From contig JAFABO010000113.1 of the NCBI GenBank assembly GCA_023426005.1, positions 1 through 27,883 of the forward strand: a DNA stretch of 27,883 nt, read 5' to 3'. Source of the DNA: Bacillota bacterium. GTDB lineage: Bacteria; Bacillota; Clostridia; Acetivibrionales; DSM-1351. The notes beneath the pieces were generated by a model. The model worked only from the letters and a program-made list of their open reading frames with translations, was not told where the DNA came from and did not search any database. Below are positions 14,980 through 23,456 of the stretch, in pieces; the first letter of the stretch is position 1, and each line of letters starts with the position of its first letter. The position numbers and the translations under genes were made by a program.

Positions 14980-15894
14980 CTATTCTTTTACAGATCCTAC
15001 CATGATTCCTTTAACAAAGTACTTTTGCAAAAAAGGATAAACACATATGATAGGTATTGTTACAATAATCATGGTGGCCATTCTTATTGTTTCTGCAGTA
15101 AAGGTCCGGTATCCGACTGCAGCGCTTTTTTCTGCGCTTACAGTGCTTATCCCCCCCTGTACGGATGTCAGGTCTGCGCTGTTTATCAGCTGCATCAGGA
15201 TATATGCAATGGTTTTCAGGTTTTTATCCGTTACGAAATAAGCAGCATCAAACCAGTTGTTCCAATGTCCAACCCCTGTAAACAATGCAATTGTCGCAAA
15301 TACCGGCATTGATACCGGAATAATGATTTTAAAAAAAATTGTCAGGTCATTTGCACCGTCAATTTTCGCCGCTTCCTTGAGGGATGGAGGTATTTCCTTG
15401 AAAAAATTAATCATAATGATGACATTAAAAATGCCGATCAGATTCGGTATAATATAAACCCAAAACGTGTCCATAAGAGCAAGCTTTTTTAAAAGGATAA
15501 AATAAGGAATAATTCCTCCCGAGAAATACATCGCTATGATCATCAAAGCCGTATAGAATCTTTTAAACATCAGATCCTTATATGAAAGGCTGTATGCAAA
15601 GAGACCTGTTACCAGCAAACTTGCAAACGTACCAATTACAGTCCTTAATATGGTAATCGCGAAACCGTTCAGGAGCTGCTGATTCGAAAACACCGCCAGG
15701 TAATTGTCAATAGTAAATTTGCGCGGCCAGAAAAATATCCCGCCACTGGAAGCATCTATACCATTATTGAATGAGATGACCAGGGAATAGTAAAACGGAT
15801 ATACCGTTGCAATGAAAACAACAGCTGATATGGCAAATACAATCGTATCTATTATATAATCCTCGGCGGTTTTCTTCATTTTATGTTTTTTCAT
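14980..15894 (-). CDS. Carbohydrate ABC transporter permease, LplC/YtcP type
   Basis: The product is 304 residues from the ATG at 15894 (MKKHKMKKTAEDYIIDT), which follows GAGGAGAGG. A longer reading would overlap the preceding permease gene and lacks a binding site. It has six predicted membrane segments, the FFWPRKFTIDNY periplasmic-type motif of this subfamily, and the cytoplasmic EAA loop at about 174 (EAAKIDGANDLTIFFKIIIP). It pairs with the upstream LplB-type permease (16-bp gap) to form the inner-membrane channel of a CUT1 importer. LplBC-type systems are used for aldouronates and complex oligosaccharides in other Firmicutes. Confidence 0.9.
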   Translation of the reverse strand: MKKHKMKKTAEDYIIDTIVFAISAVVFIATVYPFYYSLVISFNNGIDASSGGIFFWPRKFTIDNYLAVFSNQQLLNGFAITILRTVIGTFASLLVTGLFAYSLSYKDLMFKRFYTALMIIAMYFSGGIIPYFILLKKLALMDTFWVYIIPNLIGIFNVIIMINFFKEIPPSLKEAAKIDGANDLTIFFKIIIPVSMPVFATIALFTGVGHWNNWFDAAYFVTDKNLKTIAYILMQLINSADLTSVQGGISTVSAEKSAAVGYRTFTAETIRMATMIIVTIPIICVYPFLQKYFVKGIMVGSVKE

Positions 15895-15910
15895 AGATAC
15901 CTCTCCTCGT

Positions 15911-16873
15911 CTAAAATAGTCCTGTGCCGGATAATCTCTTTGCCAGCGAATTACTAACATAAACTAATAAAAGCGATATGACTGATTGAAGCAGCCCAAT
16001 AGCGGCAGCAAATGAATACCTGCCTTGAGCAAGACCGATTTTAAGAGAATAAGTCTGCAATATTTCCGAGACATTAATGTTTACAGAATTACCTAAAAGG
16101 TAGCACTGCTCAAAATTCGAGCCGCCCAGCCCGCCTCCGAAAAGATTCCCCAGACTTAAAATCAGTATTACTATAACAGTACCCTTTATGCTTGGTAAAG
16201 TTATCCGGACAATCCTTTGCCATCTTCCCGCACCGTCGACAATTGCCGCTTCGTACAGCACAGGATCTATCCCTGCAATTGCCGCAAGAAATAAAATTGT
16301 CCACCAGCCCATCTCTTTCCAGATATCGCTGATAACAAGCAACCCCCAGAAATAGTTCGGCTCCGCCAAAAAAGCCACCGGATTGTCAATGATTCCGGTA
16401 ATTGTGAGGATTTGATTAATAAGGCCATTTTGTTCGTTTAAAAAGGAAAATAAAAGTCCTGAAACAACAACCCACGAAATAAAATGCGGCATATAGCTGA
16501 CAGTCTGTACCAGCTTTTTTCCTTTCTGATTTGAGATCTCATTCAAAGTCAGCGCGAACAGGATCGGTATTGGGAATGTAAAAATCAATTTCAATATACT
16601 AATACAAACCGTATTTCGAATAATCGGCCAAAAGTTCAGGTCGTTGAAAAATTCAACAAACCACTTGAAGCCTACCCATTTGCTTGTAAAAAAGCCGGGA
16701 AGACCCGAGGCCAGGTGGTAATCCTTAAAAGTTATAATAATGCCGACCATTGGTATATAGCAAAACACAAGAAGATATAATACTCCAATGATGGCAAATG
16801 CCTGCAGGATTGCCTGAGATCTGAATGTACCTGTTATACCTTTCCATCTATTTGCTCTATTATTCTCTGTCAA
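15911..16873 (-). CDS. Carbohydrate ABC transporter permease, LplB type
   Basis: The product is 320 residues from a TTG start at 16873. The choice is supported by GGGAGGG eight bases upstream and by the absence of any nearby ATG. The N-terminus (MTENNRANRWKGITG) leads into YLLVFCYIPMVGIIITFKDY, the first membrane segment and subfamily motif. KWVGFKWFVEFF and PHFISWVVVSGLLFSFLN are also typical of LplB. The EAA loop is at about 208 (EAAIVDGAGRWQRIVRITLP). It is the partner of the LplC-type permease that follows. It is separated from the binding-protein gene by 166 bp containing two hairpins. Confidence 0.9.
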   Translation of the reverse strand: MTENNRANRWKGITGTFRSQAILQAFAIIGVLYLLVFCYIPMVGIIITFKDYHLASGLPGFFTSKWVGFKWFVEFFNDLNFWPIIRNTVCISILKLIFTFPIPILFALTLNEISNQKGKKLVQTVSYMPHFISWVVVSGLLFSFLNEQNGLINQILTITGIIDNPVAFLAEPNYFWGLLVISDIWKEMGWWTILFLAAIAGIDPVLYEAAIVDGAGRWQRIVRITLPSIKGTVIVILILSLGNLFGGGLGGSNFEQCYLLGNSVNINVSEILQTYSLKIGLAQGRYSFAAAIGLLQSVISLLLVYVSNSLAKRLSGTGLF

Positions 16874-16940
16874 TCTCCGAACCCTCCCGTTTCTATTGCA
16901 TAATCATTCAACATTATAATCCATTTGCCATTTCCTGTGC

Positions 16941-16971
16941 GGCTTCAGGCGGAGTTTTTACTCCATCTGAA
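16941..16971. repeat. 31-bp imperfect palindrome, copy 1 of a pair (intra-operon hairpin)
   Basis: Arms 16944-16955 and 16960-16971 fold around TTTT. The 31-bp sequence is an inverted copy, with one difference, of 20763-20793. It lies between the sugar-binding protein gene and the first permease gene. There is no T-run, so it is probably an mRNA-stabilising or processing hairpin, or a dispersed REP-like repeat. Confidence 0.75.
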
Positions 16972-16995
16972 GATGAAACGAACAGAGGCAAAGCC

Positions 16996-17026
16996 GGAGG
17001 CGGCGGCAAGATACCGCCAGACCTCC
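16996..17026 (-). promoter_or_regulatory. GC-rich hairpin just after the sugar-binding protein gene
   Basis: GGCGG (17002-17006) pairs with CCGCC (17014-17018), and an outer GGAGG (16996-17000) pairs with CCTCC (17022-17026). It begins 14 bp after the binding-protein stop codon and has no T-run. Such hairpins commonly protect binding-protein mRNA and lower permease expression; that function is inferred. Confidence 0.6.
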
Positions 17027-17039
17027 ATTTCAGAGTGAC

Positions 17040-18683
17040 CTACTTGGACGCACCATATTTTGCTTTCGCTTTATTGTAGTTATCCGTCATGAAAGTTTCA
17101 AGCTTGTCCATTCCGATTTTCTGCGCCTGCTCTATCATTTTGTCATATTTCGCCATACATTCGGCTTCCGAGCTTGCCGTAATAATTTGTATGCTCGTAT
17201 CCTGACACATCTGCTTCAGCTTTACACTGATTCCATACTCGTCCGAATCAATCGGAGGCGTTGTAAAACTCAGGGCCGGATCCCTTACAGTCAGTTTTTT
17301 TCTTTCTGACAGAAGGTCAACCAAGGAGCTGTACTTCGGATCATCGACCTTCCTGGAAGAAAATGAAACTGCCTCATAAAGCCCGCTTGCCTGGAAATAC
17401 CATCCGCCTACCCCCGTATCGGCTATCTTCAGGCCATTAAACCCTTCCGGCCTGGTAATATAGCCTTCCGGTGACAGTGTATACTGCTTGCCTTCTATAC
17501 CCCATTGAGTCAATTTTTGTCCTTCTTCGCTCTTTAGGAACTCTACAAATTTGATAGCCCTTTCCGGATTCTTGTTCTTTTTGGTAATAAAGAAGTTTGC
17601 CCAGCCGATACTCGAATCGACAGGTTTGCATAATACCTTGCCATTGTATGTCAAAGGTTTTATTACAGGTACTAAATGGGCTTTTATACCGTTAGCGTCG
17701 TATACTCTGTTGATGGAATCGGCCAGCTCTGAATTGTATGATGCGGAGAATACTTTCCCGCTGCTTATAATCTGATTGAATTGCTCCGTTTTATAAGCAT
17801 AGCTTTCCTTCGGCATATACCCTTTTAGATAGAGCTTGTTGAGGAATTTGTAGTAATCCTTGAATAGCGGGTTGTCAAATCCTACATGTATTTTTCCGTC
17901 ATCGCCCAAATAGGGGTTAGCTTCATTTAGTCCAAAAAAATCCATCAATGCGTTCGTAAAAAAGTAATGCGGCAAAAAAGTCACCATATCCGGGTATTTT
18001 TCCTTTACCTGTTGGAAGACATTCAGCAGGTCATCAAAGGATTCCAGCTTTGGATTCCCTAGAGCGTTCATGATATCCTGCCTTACGAAAAAGCCCGGAT
18101 TGCCCACAGAAGGAATATACCTCGGATCTTCGAATTCGGCATCGTTTGTGTAATGCGTCTTTAAAGTGTAGAAATGTCCGTCAGCAGCCGTATTATTGGT
18201 AATTTCTACAGGGTCAATCATATTCATGAATTCCGGGACGTTCTTTTTAATCAGCTCATCCCATGCATATGAAATGTCGGCATTTCCAAACCTTTCTGGC
18301 TGATTGTCTGTAAAAATAAGCTCCGGCAGTTCATCTGCTGCCAGCAAAACCTGTAATTGGCTCGGATCGTTACCTTTCGTAACTTTCAGGGATACTCCTG
18401 TTCTCTTCGTAATTTCTTTTGAGACATCATCTTTGCCCCAGGTATCGACATAGTACCATGGAAAATCAATATAGCACGAAAACGTAACCGGGGATGTGTC
18501 TTTTTTCCATGATAATTCCGAACTATCCTGTGTTCCACCAGCTGTGGAAGTCACTGCATCATTACTGGAACCGGTTTGATCTACTGTAGTGCCGACAGCA
18601 TTTGAATTTCCAGTGCTACAACCTGACAATAATAAACACGCAACCAGTAATACTGAAAGAATAAGTGTAGATACTTTTTTCAT
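17040..18683 (-). CDS. Extracellular sugar-binding lipoprotein of an ABC importer (LplA-like)
   Basis: The product is 547 residues, with AAGGGGGA before the ATG. A lipoprotein signal is clear: a basic KK start, a hydrophobic core and LLLSGC with the lipidated Cys at 22. A Ser/Thr/Gly-rich linker follows (to about residue 55). The rest is a family-1 solute-binding fold, with DELPELIFTD, YAWDELIKKNVPEFMNM, FFITKKNKNPERAIKFVEFL and SEEGQKLTQWGIEG. The length (over 500) and the KNPERAIKFVEFLKSEEGQ region fit the LplA/YtcQ type that pairs with LplB/LplC permeases. It is anchored outside the membrane and should determine substrate specificity. It is the first transport gene in this run. Confidence 0.93.
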   Translation of the reverse strand: MKKVSTLILSVLLVACLLLSGCSTGNSNAVGTTVDQTGSSNDAVTSTAGGTQDSSELSWKKDTSPVTFSCYIDFPWYYVDTWGKDDVSKEITKRTGVSLKVTKGNDPSQLQVLLAADELPELIFTDNQPERFGNADISYAWDELIKKNVPEFMNMIDPVEITNNTAADGHFYTLKTHYTNDAEFEDPRYIPSVGNPGFFVRQDIMNALGNPKLESFDDLLNVFQQVKEKYPDMVTFLPHYFFTNALMDFFGLNEANPYLGDDGKIHVGFDNPLFKDYYKFLNKLYLKGYMPKESYAYKTEQFNQIISSGKVFSASYNSELADSINRVYDANGIKAHLVPVIKPLTYNGKVLCKPVDSSIGWANFFITKKNKNPERAIKFVEFLKSEEGQKLTQWGIEGKQYTLSPEGYITRPEGFNGLKIADTGVGGWYFQASGLYEAVSFSSRKVDDPKYSSLVDLLSERKKLTVRDPALSFTTPPIDSDEYGISVKLKQMCQDTSIQIITASSEAECMAKYDKMIEQAQKIGMDKLETFMTDNYNKAKAKYGASK

Positions 18684-18774
18684 ACCTTGTCCCCCTTCTT
18701 AATAATGTATTGGTTTTATCTCTAAACAGACTATTTCCTAGGATTGTATAATCTGTTCAAATTCAACGATTAAA

Positions 18775-18945
18775 TTATTTTGCTACTGCTTTGCATATAT
18801 ATTCAACTGCATTGCATCCTATAAACATTCCAATGAGCCCAACAAGGCCTCCAACAGCATGAGGTACAGGTACCGGAAGCTTTAGCAGCTTTAAAAATGC
18901 TCCTATGCAGAGTCCTACGGCCAGTGATACAATAATCTCTTTCAT
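18775..18945 (-). CDS. XapX-domain small membrane protein
   Basis: The product is 56 residues from the ATG at 18945 (MKEIIVSLAVGLCIGAFLKL), which follows AGGAGG; a longer in-frame reading lacks a binding site. Two membrane helices are separated by KLPVPVPHAVGGLVGLIG. The pattern of hydrophobic helix, L-P-x-P-x-P, then Gly-rich second helix is the XapX (DUF1427) signature. The function of the family is unknown; members often sit beside transport genes. It is 37 bp after the MBL-fold gene and 91 bp before the sugar-binding lipoprotein, so it is probably co-transcribed. Confidence 0.75.
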   Translation of the reverse strand: MKEIIVSLAVGLCIGAFLKLLKLPVPVPHAVGGLVGLIGMFIGCNAVEYICKAVAK

Positions 18946-18982
18946 ATTCGTATAAACCTCCTGGAATATCAGACAACCTTTT

Positions 18983-19792
18983 TTATTGGTTAAAAAGTTT
19001 TTCATCGTTGCATATTATGGAGCATTCTTTATACTTACAGCGCAATCCCTTTCCGGCAAAACATTCAAAGGGTTCTCCTGCAATTTTTCCTTCAAGGACT
19101 TGAGACGCACACTCAAGCAATTGAGGTATAACTCCGTTATTTATGGGGCGCGGCAAATGGCCCGGAAAAACAAGATCAAATTCAGCCATCCGATTTTTTA
19201 TTTCATTCAATCCGATGCTATATGTCTCTAGCGGCATAGAGTGATCAAGAAACAGCCACAAATCAGTCTTTACGATAGAATCACCGGAAAAAAGCAATTT
19301 GTTTCTGGCATCAAGCAGACAGACAGAGCCCTCCGTATGTCCGGGGAATTCAATTACTTCCAGACTCCTGCCGCCCAGATCAAAAACCTTACCGGCTTCA
19401 AGCGGCAGCAGTCTGTACGGTTTATCCTTTATGAGCGCTTTCTTAAGCTCCAGTCTGGTATCAGAAAATATTGCTTTTATATTCTCCAAACGGGACTGGT
19501 AGCTGCACGCATCCCAAACCAGTCCGCCATCGGCAGGATTCAGCCATATCTCCCCAAATCCTGAATTTCCGCCTGCATGATCTACATGAGCATGTGTATT
19601 CAAAACCTGTAAGGGCAGCCTTGTAAGTTTCTTTATAAAACCGGCAAGATCCCCTATGCCGATCCCCGTATCAATAAGCAATGCCTTTTCCTTACCCTCA
19701 ATAAGATATATCTGCTCTCCGATAGAACCGGTTATTGCGACTACTCCATCCGCTACGGATTCCGCAGTGAAATGCTCTGGATTTATCTGCAT
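18983..19792 (-). CDS. MBL-fold metallo-hydrolase
   Basis: The product is 269 residues from the ATG at 19792 (MQINPEHFTAESV), which has AAAGGG eight bases upstream; an ATG at 19816 would add eight residues. The metallo-beta-lactamase fold motifs are present in order: LLIDTGIG, THAHVDHAGG (metal site H-x-H-x-D-H, about residues 67-72), EFPGHTEGSVCLLD (third His), LFSGDSIV (bridging Asp) and VFPGHLPR (last His). The C-terminus has a Cys-containing tail (CFAGKGLRCKYKECSIIC). Family members hydrolyse esters, lactones or thioesters. Its place after an esterase suggests action on an acyl or lactone group of the imported sugar; this is inference. Confidence 0.87.
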   Translation of the reverse strand: MQINPEHFTAESVADGVVAITGSIGEQIYLIEGKEKALLIDTGIGIGDLAGFIKKLTRLPLQVLNTHAHVDHAGGNSGFGEIWLNPADGGLVWDACSYQSRLENIKAIFSDTRLELKKALIKDKPYRLLPLEAGKVFDLGGRSLEVIEFPGHTEGSVCLLDARNKLLFSGDSIVKTDLWLFLDHSMPLETYSIGLNEIKNRMAEFDLVFPGHLPRPINNGVIPQLLECASQVLEGKIAGEPFECFAGKGLRCKYKECSIICNDEKLFNQ

Positions 19793-19826
19793 AGGTTCAT
19801 CCCTTTCATTCATCACAAAAGTTTGG

Positions 19827-20711
19827 CTATTTCAGGTACCTGTCAAAGAAACCAAATACTCTGCTGATATTTTCATCAGTTTCATATCTCATATCACAAT
19901 GGTGCCCCATGCCTTTTATAATATCCAATTCGACACGCTCCCTGCCTGCAACGGCTGCAATAGCTTCAGCAAATCTGACAGACTGCTGTACGGGAACTAT
20001 AGGATCTGCATCTCCGTGCTGAATCAGGAATGGAGGAATATCTTTATGTATATAGGTCATAGGGCTGGCAAGCTTTACTTTGTCAGGGATATCCTTAATC
20101 TGGCATCCCATAAGCCTTGACTCTGGAGAATACTCATTGCTGTGCATCGGATCACCTATGGCATTTAACCGCATTTCATCATCCATGGTCAAAAAATCCG
20201 CAGCCGGGCCGCACCAATCTACAACAGCCTGTACTGAACAGGATATATTTTCATTTCCCATAGTCAGATCTTCAAGCTCCGGTACATTGCTGCTGGTTCC
20301 CAGCATAGCCGCAAGATACCCTCCTGCCGAAGGCCCCCATACTCCTATACGATCCGGGTCAAAGCCTAATATATCCGCTTTGGCACGAATAAAGCGAATT
20401 GCAGCTTTGCAATCGAATATCAGCGCCGGAAATAAAGCTTCACCACTAAGCCTGTAATCAATGCTTACAACTGCATACCCATGATATATTCCCTTGAGCA
20501 TGGGCTCCTGACGCAAATCGTCTTTGTTGCCATACATGAATGCGCCGCCGTGTATGGATACTATAACGGGTAATGGGTTAACACTCAAACTATCAGGTAA
20601 ATAAACATCCAGTTTCTGGGTGTCTGACTGCCGCGCGTATGGAATGTCCAGAAGTTTTCTTTTAATATGGCCCGTATCTATTGCCGGAGGTCTTTCATTC
20701 ATTTTTATCAT
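19827..20711 (-). CDS. Alpha/beta-hydrolase fold esterase (BD-FAE/HSL-like)
   Basis: The product is 294 residues, with AAAGGAG before the ATG at 20711. Lipase/esterase motifs are visible: oxyanion-hole HGG at about 54 (SIHGGAFMYG), nucleophile Ser-128 in VWGPSAGGYLAA, acid Asp-236 in IQHGDADPIVP and His-270 in KGMGHHCDMRY. There is no signal peptide, so it acts inside the cell. Related enzymes in polysaccharide loci remove acetyl or feruloyl esters. The next gene starts 10-34 bp downstream (MBL-fold), implying coupled expression. It is preceded by the amidohydrolase gene, with a 93-bp gap containing a palindromic hairpin. Confidence 0.88.
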   Translation of the reverse strand: MIKMNERPPAIDTGHIKRKLLDIPYARQSDTQKLDVYLPDSLSVNPLPVIVSIHGGAFMYGNKDDLRQEPMLKGIYHGYAVVSIDYRLSGEALFPALIFDCKAAIRFIRAKADILGFDPDRIGVWGPSAGGYLAAMLGTSSNVPELEDLTMGNENISCSVQAVVDWCGPAADFLTMDDEMRLNAIGDPMHSNEYSPESRLMGCQIKDIPDKVKLASPMTYIHKDIPPFLIQHGDADPIVPVQQSVRFAEAIAAVAGRERVELDIIKGMGHHCDMRYETDENISRVFGFFDRYLK

Positions 20712-20762
20712 AATTCATGACTCCTTTTCTGATTTCCATTCTTCTTTTGATCCCATGTCTAA

Positions 20763-20793
20763 TTCAGATGGAGTAAAAACTCCACCTGAAGCC
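20763..20793. repeat. 31-bp imperfect palindrome, copy 2 of a pair
   Basis: Arms 20763-20774 (TTCAGATGGAGT) and 20779-20790 fold around AAAA. It matches 16941-16971 in inverted orientation with one base difference. It lies between the amidohydrolase stop and the esterase ribosome binding site. Confidence 0.75.
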
Positions 20794-20804
20794 AAGAGCT
20801 CTGT

Positions 20805-22106
20805 TTATATTTGGTATAGATTCTTTGGATTTCTATTGAGTAAAATATTTGCTACCTCAATGGCGTAATCAAAATTATAGACCTTATTTTCGACCTTATT
20901 GTACAATACGTTTACTATAGCTTCTTTTACCAATTTTAATTTTCCATAGGTCAGTTCACAATAATAAGCATCGCAATAAAAACCACCCAGTTTGACTATG
21001 GGTACAAGCTCCAGCTTTTCATACAGGGAATTAATACAGGAAGGTATGTAAGTGTGCCACCACATGTTTTGTATGTAAAAATTTCTTATCATTTTTGCTG
21101 CTACTGCCATTTCATGATTCATTACAAAAGATGCGTTCATAAAGTCAAATTTGATATCGGGAAATTGATAGCATATTTTGACCATATCGGAAACCCACGT
21201 TGATTCAAACCTGCTTAGTGACCTGCCTCCGCATATGAAATACTCCGCTCCGACCGCAATTTGCAGCGTTGCATTTATTTCATTCAGCACCTCCAGAATA
21301 GTCCAGGTAACATAACCAACCAGCAGTTCCAAATCCTTTTTGCTTTTTCCCGCTTCCTTCCTAAAGGATTTTAAAGCCTGATCAGCAGCGAAATCATCAA
21401 CTTTTGCAAATCTGAATTCAATAGGAACAAATGTATTAAAGAATTTGGTTCTTCCTTTGTAAACATCTGCAATAAAGTTCCGTATCGCTTTCTTTATATC
21501 TTTTGCCGACGAAACAGGACACTGACCGATTCTCTCAATGGCTTCGGCATACCTTGTCACATCACCTGCAAAATCACCGAACCAAGGCAAAAGGTCTGTT
21601 GCTCCGGCAGGCCAGAAAAGATAATGAAGATCAGCCATCAGGCTGAAATCTTTTCTGGCGTTACCAGTTTTGCTGGCATTTCCTACTGAAGTTGCAAAGG
21701 CATCAATCTTTGCCTTTTTAAATACCGTATCAGCCCAATTAGCACTCGAACTTTTCTTTATCGATATATCAAGAAGTTCTTTGTAATTGTTTTCGTTCAA
21801 CTCGTCATAAAACCCATACAAATCTGTGAAAATATTATAAACACACTGGGCAGTAGCTGTATTTTTCAATCTCGGAAAATAAGGGAGAATACTTTTCAGC
21901 CTGGTCTCTAGATCAATCTCTTTATTGGTGAATACCTTGTCATAATCCATACCGACACTGTTTAGCTCGGAGAGAACCCAATGATATGACAGAACATCGA
22001 CTGCATGAGATGTAAGGTCGTCTTCCCTCATATGCGTATGGGGATCAACTATACTAATTTTATCGATTTCCGAAGCAATATCTCTTTTCAACTGACTTGA
22101 ATTCAT
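20805..22106 (-). CDS. Uronate isomerase-like amidohydrolase
   Basis: The product is 433 residues from the ATG at 22106 (MNSSQLKRDIAS), with TTGGAG at good distance. The first metal motif is DPHTH (about residues 22-25), followed by SHAVDVLSYHWVLSELNSVGMD. This N-terminal layout recalls uronate isomerases (glucuronate isomerase superfamily). Later segments with possible site residues are DFMNASFVMNHEMA and NMWWHTYIPS. It is a divergent member and was not tested against true UxaC. Uronate isomerases convert glucuronate or galacturonate to the ketose form. No UxaA/UxaB/KdgK partners are seen here, so the substrate may differ. It has a good promoter with a palindrome and is the first gene of the transport-side cluster. 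Confidence 0.75.
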   Translation of the reverse strand: MNSSQLKRDIASEIDKISIVDPHTHMREDDLTSHAVDVLSYHWVLSELNSVGMDYDKVFTNKEIDLETRLKSILPYFPRLKNTATAQCVYNIFTDLYGFYDELNENNYKELLDISIKKSSSANWADTVFKKAKIDAFATSVGNASKTGNARKDFSLMADLHYLFWPAGATDLLPWFGDFAGDVTRYAEAIERIGQCPVSSAKDIKKAIRNFIADVYKGRTKFFNTFVPIEFRFAKVDDFAADQALKSFRKEAGKSKKDLELLVGYVTWTILEVLNEINATLQIAVGAEYFICGGRSLSRFESTWVSDMVKICYQFPDIKFDFMNASFVMNHEMAVAAKMIRNFYIQNMWWHTYIPSCINSLYEKLELVPIVKLGGFYCDAYYCELTYGKLKLVKEAIVNVLYNKVENKVYNFDYAIEVANILLNRNPKNLYQI

Positions 22107-22221
22107 AAGTAACACTCCAACTTTAATTATATTTAAATACATTTTAAAAGTCTTTTAATAATCAGCAAAAAAAATAAAAACATCATTAATAAATGACTTT
22201 TTAAATTCCTTTTAATAACTA

Positions 22222-22250
22222 AATTATATAACATGTTTTATAATAATGCA
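22222..22250 (-). promoter_or_regulatory. Promoter with embedded palindrome upstream of the amidohydrolase
   Basis: On the minus strand TTGCAT (22250-22245) and TATAAT (22227-22222) are exactly 17 bp apart. A near-perfect 20-bp palindrome (22223-22242, TTATATAACATGTTTTATAA) fills the spacer and -10, as expected for a repressor operator. It is about 115 bp upstream of the start codon. Confidence 0.6.
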
Positions 22251-22366
22251 AGCAAATTTTAAACTAAATTCTTTAATTCTTTAACATCTGATTGTTCTGG
22301 AGATTCATGTGGGAATGTAGAAATTCATACCACATTTAACAATAAAAATCCTGGTTTTGGTTTATT

Positions 22367-23398
22367 TTAACGTTCAGTCAGATTTCCTTCAATTTTATAT
22401 AACCCCGGTTTCCAATTTAAGCTGTTTGAGTTTTGTTGTTTTAAACAGTCATATGCAATTTCAGAAACTTGTTTGAAATCCTGTCCGTAAGTAGTAATTT
22501 TATTTGCTTTCGAATCAGCAAATTCGTCTACTGCCGCAACCTTTATGCTTTCCATTTTTAATTCCCGCAAGGCTTTCGATACCGCAATCCCATTCTCCCC
22601 GTCAGCGCATACCAATGCATCCGGCATATTGTACCTCCTGCTGTAGTCCAGAAAAAAATCCTTTAAATAAATATCCAGCTGTTTTCTTTTATCCCATGGC
22701 AATTGCTGCAGAATTTTGCCTGTACTTTCCACACTTAAAAAAGCTTGTTCTCTTTCCCTGACACTGAATATATCCTTTTTATCCCAGCCAATATAGCCAA
22801 GCCGCTCATGTCCCCGCTTTTTCAGTGATTGGCACAGGGTTTCAACAGCTTTTTTATTATCCAGGAAAACACAGTCTGCATACTGAACCGCCATATCCGT
22901 GTCAAAAAAAACCATATTCATGCCCAGACTCCTTAATCTTTTCAGACGTTCAATGTCAATATTCATATCCTCAAGCCATACCACCGCATTATATAAATCC
23001 TTCTGGTATAAACGGTACAAGCAGTTTTCTATAGTATCATTTTCAGGTTTCTGTGCAAACAGAACCAAAGAGCTGTTTTTTTCGGCATTTTTCTGAAATG
23101 CTTCAATAAAATCAGAAAAGAACGGGTTTCTGGCCGGCGCAACCAAAGTAATCATTTCCAGCGACCCATTATGTCCTGTGTTATGAAAGCAAATACTTGT
23201 TCCGCTTCCCACTTCACGAACAATCAGATTATCCTCTTCAAGCAGCTGCAATGCCTTCCTTATGGTTACTCTGCTAACATTAAGCTCTTCTGCCAGAACC
23301 CTTTCCGGCGGTATTTTTTCCCCCTCACCGTAAACCCCGTTGTAAATCATTTCACATATTTCTTTTTTTACCCGGATGTATAAATTATCATTGTTCAT
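22367..23398 (-). CDS. GntR-type regulator with LacI-like sugar-sensor domain
   Basis: The product is 343 residues from the ATG at 23398 (MNNDNLYIRVKKEI); an ATG at 23425 adds nine residues, and neither has a strong Shine-Dalgarno. Residues about 5-75 are a GntR winged helix-turn-helix (GEKIPPERVLAEELNVSRVT, IRKALQLLEEDNLIVREVGS). The rest resembles a periplasmic-binding-protein/LacI effector domain (LVAPARNPFFSDFIEAF, GMNMVFFDTDM, RGHERLGYIG, DALVCADGENGIAVSKAL). This is the AraR-like architecture used for sugar-responsive repressors. It sits behind the terminator of the glycyl radical operon and upstream of the amidohydrolase promoter. It could act on the palindromic repeats at 27163-27249, on the palindrome at 22223-22242, or on both. 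Confidence 0.87.
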   Translation of the reverse strand: MNNDNLYIRVKKEICEMIYNGVYGEGEKIPPERVLAEELNVSRVTIRKALQLLEEDNLIVREVGSGTSICFHNTGHNGSLEMITLVAPARNPFFSDFIEAFQKNAEKNSSLVLFAQKPENDTIENCLYRLYQKDLYNAVVWLEDMNIDIERLKRLRSLGMNMVFFDTDMAVQYADCVFLDNKKAVETLCQSLKKRGHERLGYIGWDKKDIFSVREREQAFLSVESTGKILQQLPWDKRKQLDIYLKDFFLDYSRRYNMPDALVCADGENGIAVSKALRELKMESIKVAAVDEFADSKANKITTYGQDFKQVSEIAYDCLKQQNSNSLNWKPGLYKIEGNLTER

Positions 23399-23456
23399 AC
23401 TTAAACCCGATTTATCCCTTCTCATTTTAGTAAAAATGCAGCATAAAATTTCTTTA

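Noticed and set aside
16980..17030. GC-rich hairpin after the binding-protein gene as a terminator
   Set aside because: It has a stable stem but no T-run on the minus strand, and a permease gene of the same transporter follows.
14980..18683. Missing ATPase of the sugar importer as evidence of a broken system
   Set aside because: CUT1 importers of this type commonly share a distant MsmK/MsmX-like ATPase, so its absence here is normal.
7389..22106. Possible catabolite-response (cre) sites
   Set aside because: I scanned the promoter regions for a TGAAANCGNTTNCA-like palindrome and found no convincing match.
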